Source: Mucilaginibacter sp.
GTDB taxonomy: Bacteria > Bacteroidota > Bacteroidia > Sphingobacteriales > Sphingobacteriaceae
NCBI RefSeq assembly: GCF_025359345.1
Contig: NZ_JANYGQ010000026.1
Span: forward strand, 62,001-126,000
Direction of reading: 5' to 3'
Length of the DNA: 64,000 nucleotides
Positions within the stretch are counted from its first letter, which is position 1. Each line of letters begins with the position of its first letter. Positions 58,234-64,000 of this stretch are shown in pieces. A program made the translations under genes and the position numbers. The notes beneath the pieces are model-generated. The model was not told the DNA's origin and searched no databases. It saw only the letters and a program-made list of their open reading frames with translations.

Positions 58234-60666
58234 ATGAAACATTTTTTACTGATGGCTGTGTGCTGTTGTTTTTCGGCCATAGTTTTCGCCCAGCCAGCGC
58301 CAAAGCCATTAACCGTTAAAGGAACAGTTATAGATTCTGCAACAAAAGTCCCTGTCGGTTATGCCACCGTTTCGCTGATCGATGCCGCAACCAAACAGTC
58401 GGTGCGTGGCGGACTAACTAAGGATGACGGTACTTTTGAGTTAAGAACTGTGACCGGTAAAACATACCAGCTAACAGTAGCGTCAGTAGGGTACGGCAAC
58501 AAAATAATAAAGATAACCGGCGGCGACGAAGAGGTAAACGTGGGGCGCATTTTTTTATCTACTGCAAAAAATCAACTAAAAGAAGTTTCGGTGACCGCAT
58601 TAAGGCCAGTAGTAAAACAGGAAATTGACCGCCTGACCTACGACGTACAGGCCGATCCTGAAACCAAAACACAAAACGTGTTGGATATGCTGCGCAAAGT
58701 GCCGTTGCTAACGGTTGACGCCAGTGATAACATCCAGCTAAAAGGCGAGAGCAACTATAAAATTCTGATAAACGGCAAACCATCATCGCTGGTGGCGCAT
58801 AACCCGTCGGATGTGTTTAAGTCGATGCCTGCAAGCAGCATCCAAAAAATTGAAGTTATTACCACGCCGCCTGCAAAGTATGACGCAGAAGGTTTGGCAG
58901 GTATAATCAACATTATCACCAATAAAAAGATAGACCAAGGTTATAATGGCAACGTTAACCTTCGTTATAATACGTTGTACGGCCCCGGTGGAGGCGTAAA
59001 CCTCAACATAAAACAGGGCAAATTGGGTATTACCAATTATACCGGCTACGGTTACCAGAAAAAAAGGTATTCATCATCGACGTCCGACCTGACTTCCTAT
59101 AAGCCGGATACCACTTTGTTAAGGCAAGCTTCTTCCAATATAAATTCAGGTCGTTTTATTTATACCAGTACCGAGATAAGCTATGAAATTGACAGCCTTA
59201 ATTTAATAACCGGCTCTATCGATTTTAATAACGGGCAAAGCAATAACGAAAACAACCAGTTTTCGAACGAGTTTAATGATTTGGGCGCGCTTATCCAAAG
59301 CTACCGGATAAGGAATACCGGCCACAACAAAAATAACGGGTTTGATTTTGGGGTTAACTACCAGTTGGGTTTTAAAAGCAACAAACAGCGGTTGCTGACA
59401 TTTAGTTATAAGTACTCCAACTCGCCAGGAGATAACACCACCAGCAACAGCATATTCGATAGGTTTAATTACGGGCAGCCAAGCTATACGCAGTTTAACA
59501 ACTCGGGAGCACGTGAGCAGAATATACAGGCAGATTATGTTCACCCCCTAAAAAACCTCACTATTGAAGGTGGACTTAAAGCCATATTGCGGCACAACAT
59601 CAGCGATTTTGAGAACAGCATTTTTAATGATACCACACAGACATACGCGGTAGATCCTAGAAGCGCTAATAACTTTATTTACAATCAAAACGTTTACGGC
59701 TTTTACAATACCTATCAATACAATAAAGATAACTGGGGTGTAAAAGCCGGTGTAAGGATAGAAGGCACTTACCTCAACGCAAACTTTTTATCACAGGGCG
59801 GCTTTCTCGACAGAAATTATTACAACTTTATCCCATCGGTATCGTTGCAGCGTAAACTTAAAAACAATGCGAGCCTTAACTTTGGCTTCACCAACCGGAT
59901 ACAACGGCCGTATATTGGTGACCTTAATCCTTTTGTAGATAAAACCAATCCGAGGTTCATTAGTTCGGGTAACCCCAACCTGGAACCTGCCCTTAACCAT
60001 AGCCTGGAACTTAACTACAGCAAGTTTAGCAAAGGCGGTTTCAACATCGGCATGTCGTACTTCTTCTCTAATAATACAATTCAGCGCGTTACAAAACTGG
60101 TAGATACGGTTACTTACAGCACGCCTCAAAACCTCGGCACCAACAAAAACCTGGGTATTAACGGCAGTTTTAATTATCCAATCAGTAAAAAAATCAGCTT
60201 TAACCTTAACGCCCGCGTATCAAACGTTTGGATAAAAGGTTATTTCAACAACCAGCTTTACAGCAATAAAGGGCTAACAGGCAATGCCTTCACCTATATG
60301 GGCTATAAGATAACCGACACCTGGCGCGCCGGGATAAATGCAGGTTACTCCAGCGCCTATATAACGCTGCAGGGTAAATCAAGCTCCAATACGTTCACGG
60401 GTATCAGTACTTCAAAAGATATACTGAACAAAAAAGGTTCGATATTCTTTAACGTAAATAACCCTCAAAGCAAAAACCGCACTTATTCCAGCTACACCCG
60501 CGACCCTGCATTCTACCAAAGCAGTACTACGGAATACCCGTTGCGCTCGTTCAATTTTGGCTTTAACTACCGCTTTGGTAAACTAAAGGCCGAGATTAAA
60601 AAGAACCAGCGAGGAATTGATAATGATGATACTAAAGGAGCAGAGAAACCGACAACCGGAAAATAA
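58234..60666 (+). CDS. Outer-membrane TonB-dependent receptor-like protein
   Basis: 810 residues. Signal peptide ends FAQ (about residue 20). Carboxypeptidase-regulatory-like domain (KGTVIDSATKVPVGYATVSL) about residues 30-110, TonB-type plug (NVLDMLRKVPLLTVDASDNI, LINGKPSSLVAHNPSD, AEGLAGIINIITNK) 140-230, then a barrel of the OMP_b-brl_3 type (NFGFTNRIQRPYIGDLNPFV, SGNPNLEPALNHSLELNYSK). No SusD partner is present, so it may carry a small ligand or act as a structural surface protein. The C-terminus has a charged tail (KKNQRGIDNDDTKGAEK). Confidence 0.9.
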   Translation: MKHFLLMAVCCCFSAIVFAQPAPKPLTVKGTVIDSATKVPVGYATVSLIDAATKQSVRGGLTKDDGTFELRTVTGKTYQLTVASVGYGNKIIKITGGDEEVNVGRIFLSTAKNQLKEVSVTALRPVVKQEIDRLTYDVQADPETKTQNVLDMLRKVPLLTVDASDNIQLKGESNYKILINGKPSSLVAHNPSDVFKSMPASSIQKIEVITTPPAKYDAEGLAGIINIITNKKIDQGYNGNVNLRYNTLYGPGGGVNLNIKQGKLGITNYTGYGYQKKRYSSSTSDLTSYKPDTTLLRQASSNINSGRFIYTSTEISYEIDSLNLITGSIDFNNGQSNNENNQFSNEFNDLGALIQSYRIRNTGHNKNNGFDFGVNYQLGFKSNKQRLLTFSYKYSNSPGDNTTSNSIFDRFNYGQPSYTQFNNSGAREQNIQADYVHPLKNLTIEGGLKAILRHNISDFENSIFNDTTQTYAVDPRSANNFIYNQNVYGFYNTYQYNKDNWGVKAGVRIEGTYLNANFLSQGGFLDRNYYNFIPSVSLQRKLKNNASLNFGFTNRIQRPYIGDLNPFVDKTNPRFISSGNPNLEPALNHSLELNYSKFSKGGFNIGMSYFFSNNTIQRVTKLVDTVTYSTPQNLGTNKNLGINGSFNYPISKKISFNLNARVSNVWIKGYFNNQLYSNKGLTGNAFTYMGYKITDTWRAGINAGYSSAYITLQGKSSSNTFTGISTSKDILNKKGSIFFNVNNPQSKNRTYSSYTRDPAFYQSSTTEYPLRSFNFGFNYRFGKLKAEIKKNQRGIDNDDTKGAEKPTTGK

Positions 60667-60678
60667 TATATTTGCGGT

Positions 60679-61026
60679 ATGAAAGTTTACGGAATAACCA
60701 ACTGCAATACGGTAAAAAAAGCGCTCGACTGGCTAAAGGCCAACCATGTTGATTACGAGTTTCATGATTTTAAAAAGCTTGGCGTAAGCCCCGAAAAGCT
60801 TGGCGAGTGGGATGCAAAAGCCGGGTACGAAAAGTTTATGAACAAGCAGGGCCTAACCTGGAAACAGCTTGACCCTGCCATAAAAGAAAGCATAAAAACC
60901 AAAGCCGATGCCCTGCAACTGCTGCAACAGAAAACCAGCATGATAAAACGTCCCGTTATTGAAGATGGCGACTTTTTGTTCTTTGGTTTTGATGAAGGGG
61001 AGTATGGGCGTAGGTTTATGAAGTGA
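60679..61026 (+). CDS. Spx/ArsC-family protein (YffB-like)
   Basis: 115 residues. Thioredoxin-fold start KVYGITNCNTVKKALDWLKA with only one active-site Cys (Cys9; no CxxC), then GYEKFMNKQGLTWKQLDP and MIKRPVIEDGDFLFFGFDE. These are YffB/Spx-like features: glutathione-linked or regulatory rather than a full arsenate reductase. It begins 12 bp after the receptor gene and is probably co-transcribed, without an obvious link. Confidence 0.88.
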   Translation: MKVYGITNCNTVKKALDWLKANHVDYEFHDFKKLGVSPEKLGEWDAKAGYEKFMNKQGLTWKQLDPAIKESIKTKADALQLLQQKTSMIKRPVIEDGDFLFFGFDEGEYGRRFMK

Positions 61027-61092
61027 GTAGTTGATTGGGTTGATTAGGTTATTGGCTGGTTGTCGTAATCACCACTTAATCAACTCAAAAAC

Positions 61093-61112
61093 ACCCTCCC
61101 CCTAAAGGGGTG
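61093..61112. repeat. CCCCCTAAAGGGG palindrome
   Basis: ACCCTCCCCCTAAAGGGGTG belongs to the repeat class flanking the rplY-pth spacer. Before it, 61027-61090 holds TTGATTGGGTTGATTAGGTT-type units. No gene. Confidence 0.55.
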
Positions 61113-61213
61113 ATTTTCAAATTTCCAATAGTAACAATTATTTTACTTTAGGCAGCATTCCTCAATTAATAGTATACTTGCTGTATATTTTTATAAACTG
61201 ACCTTTTTAAAAA

Positions 61214-63229
61214 ATGAAACTAAAACTGATAGCTGGTTTTACACTGGCATTATTGGCTGTAACCGGTATCAGCCGTGCCCAGCAAACCACCCCTGCGCCA
61301 AACGCGCCTGCTGCACCGCCGGCTACAAATTATGATAATCACGAAACTTTTGGGTACTCGTTTTACACCAAAAATGGTACCGAATACCGTGCTGCTGATG
61401 GCGAGCCGGGGCCAAAGTACTGGCAAAACCGTGCTGATTACCAATTGGCTGCTACGCTGAACGACCAGACAAATGAAATTACCGGCTCTGAGGTATTAAC
61501 TTATACCAATAACAGCCCGCAAAAACTTGGTTTTTTGTGGATGAACATGGAGCAAAACATGTTTAAAGAGGACTCGCGCGGCCAGGCCATTGTGCCTTTG
61601 CGCGGCAACGTTAAAAGCAGCCGCGACTGGGGCAACGGACAGGTTTTTGACGCTGGTTTTAAAATTAAATCGATAAAAGTGCTGAATGCAAAAGGCGTAG
61701 CCACCGATGTTAAGTTTGAGGTGAGCGATACCCGTATGCAGGTATTTTTACCCAGCGGCGTTGGCGCAGCAGGTGGCCAGGTAAAGCTTAAAATTGAATA
61801 CAGCTTTATCCCGCCAAATTATGGTTCAGACCGTACAGGTATACTGGATACCAAAAACGGGAAAATATTTACCATTGCGCAATGGTACCCACGTATGTGC
61901 GTGTATGACGATGTAATGGGCTGGAACACCCTGCCATACCTTGGCGCCGGTGAATTTTACCTGGAATACGGCGATTTCGATTTCACCATTACAGCACCGG
62001 CTAACCACATCGTAGTGGGTTCGGGTGAATTGGTTAACCCACTGGAGGTTTATACACCGGCACAGGTAAAACGCTGGGCCCAGGCTGCTGCGAGCGAAAA
62101 AACCGTAGTTATCCGTTCTGCTACCGAAGTTACCGATCCTGCATCTCGTCCGGCCGGCAAAAAGATGCTGACCTGGCACTTTAAAATAAAGAATGCACGC
62201 GACGCGTCATGGGCATCTTCTGCATCGTTTATTATAGATGCTGCTAAAATGGATTTGCCAAGCGGAAAGAAAACAATAGCAATATCAGCCTATCCGGTTG
62301 AGAGCGATGGCGATAACGCCTGGGGCCGCTCAACTGAATACGTGAAAAAATCGCTGGAATATAATTCAAAAAAATGGTTCGAGTATCCTTACCCGGCTGC
62401 TACTGCCGTTGCTGGTGTAGTTGGCGGTATGGAATATCCCGGTATTGTTTTTTGTGGCTACAAGGCTACAAAGGGTAGCCTTTGGGGTGTTAACGACCAC
62501 GAGTTTGGCCATACCTGGTTCCCGATGATAGTAGGCTCGAACGAAAGGCTGCACGGCTGGATGGACGAAGGGTTCAATACCTTTATTAATACACTTTCTA
62601 CAGACGACTTTAATAAAGGGGAATATGCCCAGAAGAATCCGACTGATCTGCATAAGATTGCTGACGCCCTGACACGCGTTGGTGTTGAACCAATTTTAAG
62701 CCAGGCCGATGGGTTCAAAGAAAACGTTAAAGGCCTGAATGAATATTTTAAACCAAGCACAGGATTAGTACTGCTGCGCGAACAGGTAATGGGGCCTGAG
62801 CGTTTCGACCGTGCTTTCAGAACTTACGTTGAGCGTTGGGCGTTTAAGCACCCAACACCTGACGACTTTTTCCGCACTATGGAAAATGTATCGGGCGAAA
62901 GTTTGCAATGGTTTTGGAAAGGCTGGTTCCAGAATAACTGGAGACTTGACGTTGGTGTACGCAGCGTTGATTATGTAGATAACGACCCAACAAAAGGCGC
63001 CATTATTACCATTGATAATCTTGAAAAACAGGTAATGCCGGTTATACTTGAAATTAAAACCGTTAGCGGTAAAACCGACCGTGTAAAACTACCGGTTGAA
63101 GTATGGCAGCGCAATAAATTCTGGAGGTTACGGTACAATTCAACCGAAGCTATCGAGTCTGTTACTTATGACCCGGACCATGTTTTCCCTGATGTAAACG
63201 AGGCTAATAACGTTTGGAAGAAACAGTAA
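61214..63229 (+). CDS. M1-family metallopeptidase
   Basis: 671 residues. A signal peptide and Pro/Ala-rich linker (AQQTTPAPNAPAAPPA) precede the M1 fold. Zinc site: His429-Glu430-x-x-His433 (NDHEFGHTWF) and Glu452 in HGWMDEGFNTF; the aminopeptidase GAMEN motif appears as GGMEYPG (404-410). It cleaves N-terminal residues from peptides in the periplasm or at the surface. The C-terminal region (WFQNNWRLDVGVRSVDYVDN) is a beta sandwich. Its own terminator follows. Confidence 0.92.
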   Translation: MKLKLIAGFTLALLAVTGISRAQQTTPAPNAPAAPPATNYDNHETFGYSFYTKNGTEYRAADGEPGPKYWQNRADYQLAATLNDQTNEITGSEVLTYTNNSPQKLGFLWMNMEQNMFKEDSRGQAIVPLRGNVKSSRDWGNGQVFDAGFKIKSIKVLNAKGVATDVKFEVSDTRMQVFLPSGVGAAGGQVKLKIEYSFIPPNYGSDRTGILDTKNGKIFTIAQWYPRMCVYDDVMGWNTLPYLGAGEFYLEYGDFDFTITAPANHIVVGSGELVNPLEVYTPAQVKRWAQAAASEKTVVIRSATEVTDPASRPAGKKMLTWHFKIKNARDASWASSASFIIDAAKMDLPSGKKTIAISAYPVESDGDNAWGRSTEYVKKSLEYNSKKWFEYPYPAATAVAGVVGGMEYPGIVFCGYKATKGSLWGVNDHEFGHTWFPMIVGSNERLHGWMDEGFNTFINTLSTDDFNKGEYAQKNPTDLHKIADALTRVGVEPILSQADGFKENVKGLNEYFKPSTGLVLLREQVMGPERFDRAFRTYVERWAFKHPTPDDFFRTMENVSGESLQWFWKGWFQNNWRLDVGVRSVDYVDNDPTKGAIITIDNLEKQVMPVILEIKTVSGKTDRVKLPVEVWQRNKFWRLRYNSTEAIESVTYDPDHVFPDVNEANNVWKKQ

Positions 63230-63286
63230 GCTAGTGAGTAGTGAGGGGTGAATGGTGAGTAGTTGGATATCCCTAATCATATTAAG

Positions 63287-63320
63287 TCGGCTGGCAATTT
63301 TACTGTCAGCCGATTTTTTT
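63287..63320 (+). terminator. Terminator after the M1 peptidase
   Basis: TCGGCTG (63287-63293) pairs with CAGCCGA (63307-63313), followed by seven T. GTGAGTAGTGAGGGGTGAAT at 63233-63252 and its partial complement at 63353-63380 bracket it. Confidence 0.85.
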
Positions 63321-63470
63321 ATGTATTGTCGATTGCATAAGAGGGTATGGCACCCATTCACTACTCTCCACTCCCTATTCTCCACCTCCGTGTAAAATAT
63401 TTATCTAAATGTTAAAATCAAAACCTTTATTAACTAAATAAGGTTATTTTAACAGTGTAATTCATCTGCC

Positions 63471-64000
63471 ATGAAAATGAGGTATATTTTGATTTTGCTG
63501 TTGGTTATAATAGCAACGTCAGCAAATGCACAGGGACTGTTAAAAGGAACCGTTTACGAAAGCGCGACTGGTAATAAACTAGCTGATGTTTTTATCAGGA
63601 ACAGCAACAGTAAACAACTCGGGATTACCGATAAAAACGGCAACTTTAGTATAAAGGCCGAAGTTGGCAACCTGCTGATATTTGATTCGCCGGGCTATGT
63701 GTCTGATACCTTGTATCTGGTCGATTTGGTGCCTAAAAAAATACAAATGTTTACCAAAACCATCGCCCTGCGCGAGGTTACGGTTAACTCAACCCGGGAG
63801 GCATTCGATCCCCATAAAGAATACCCTGAAATATACACCAAGAGCAAGCTTTACGTACTATCGCCAACCACCTGGTTTGGCAAGGAAGCCACTGATGCAC
63901 GCAGGCTAAAACGCTATTTTAAACGGGAACAGGAAGAGCGCCGCATTGATGCCGTATTTACCCGCACTTATGTAGGCAGTATAGTTCCGTTAAAAGGAAT
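63471..64000 (+). CDS. CarboxypepD_reg-like exported protein, 5' part
   Basis: Open at the window edge, 176 codons. A signal peptide (YILILLLVIIATSANAQ) is followed by LLKGTVYESATGNKLADVFI and LGITDKNGNFSIKAEVGNLL, a carboxypeptidase-regulatory-like beta sandwich. Then FDPHKEYPEIYTKSKLYVLS and basic helices follow. Proteins of this kind in the phylum are outer-membrane or periplasmic, of unknown role. ATG at 63471 or 63477. Confidence 0.75.
   Translation, partial: MKMRYILILLLVIIATSANAQGLLKGTVYESATGNKLADVFIRNSNSKQLGITDKNGNFSIKAEVGNLLIFDSPGYVSDTLYLVDLVPKKIQMFTKTIALREVTVNSTREAFDPHKEYPEIYTKSKLYVLSPTTWFGKEATDARRLKRYFKREQEERRIDAVFTRTYVGSIVPLKG

Noticed and set aside
60679..61026. Arsenate reductase function
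   Set aside because: Only one Cys is present (Cys9) and there is no ars operon; Spx/YffB-like is safer.

Overview
The window looks like chromosomal DNA of a Bacteroidota bacterium, most likely a Sphingobacteriaceae member close to Mucilaginibacter or Pedobacter (inference). The reasons are promoters of the TTG...TAnnTTTG type, almost no Shine-Dalgarno sites, a FecI/FecR-type sigma/anti-sigma pair, CarboxypepD_reg/TonB-receptor proteins, HisKA_2-LytTR signalling, long runs of MacB/FtsX-type permeases and many short palindromic intergenic repeats.

Layout. 1-1179: divergent HxlR regulator (cut by the window edge) and NmrA-type reductase sharing an operator-promoter. 1352-7001: a rhamnose-polysaccharide operon (SGNH esterase, GH106 alpha-L-rhamnosidase, an AraA-like sugar isomerase, L-rhamnose mutarotase). 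7201-8885: an SDR oxidoreductase and TetR regulator whose promoters carry the same palindromic operator. 8888-12232 (minus): ECF sigma, FecR anti-sigma and a STN-domain surface-repeat protein in one operon, without the usual TonB receptor. 12492-14943 (minus): SDR, epimerase and a DUF6134 protein. 15370-21979: a BamA-like barrel fused to a probable kinase-like N-terminal domain, an M28 peptidase, a TlpA-like redoxin, two lipoprotein/esterase genes and a broken MerR gene. 22076-23782: a pentapeptide protein, three tandem 61-residue zinc-ribbon proteins and a DUF5655 protein.

24084-41821 (minus) is an array of seven paralogous FtsX/MacB-type ABC permeases with no ATPase, separated by repeat-filled spacers that are more alike than the genes beside them. 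42136-46829 holds a secreted beta-carbonic anhydrase, a GH30 glycosidase, a small lipoprotein, a decayed zeta-type toxin with its intact partner gene, and accA. 46966-52417 holds a Spy-like protein, a NagX-like membrane protein, a barrel, a DUF3471-like protein, a membrane AraC regulator and a LytTR response regulator. The LytTR gene faces a TPR histidine kinase (53231-55207) across a tiny lipoprotein gene whose leader carries a short reading frame and two mutually exclusive hairpins over a rare strong Shine-Dalgarno site. The right end is housekeeping: tRNA-Gln, prs, rplY, pth, then an outer-membrane beta-barrel/TonB-like receptor, a Spx/ArsC-like protein, an M1 peptidase and a truncated CarboxypepD_reg protein.

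Most promising leads: the kinase-like/Omp85 fusion (15370-17934), the leader switch at 52831-52931, the zinc-ribbon triplet (22586-23372), the sigma/FecR/STN-repeat operon, and the homogenised spacers of the permease array. All functional calls come from reading motifs; no database search was run.
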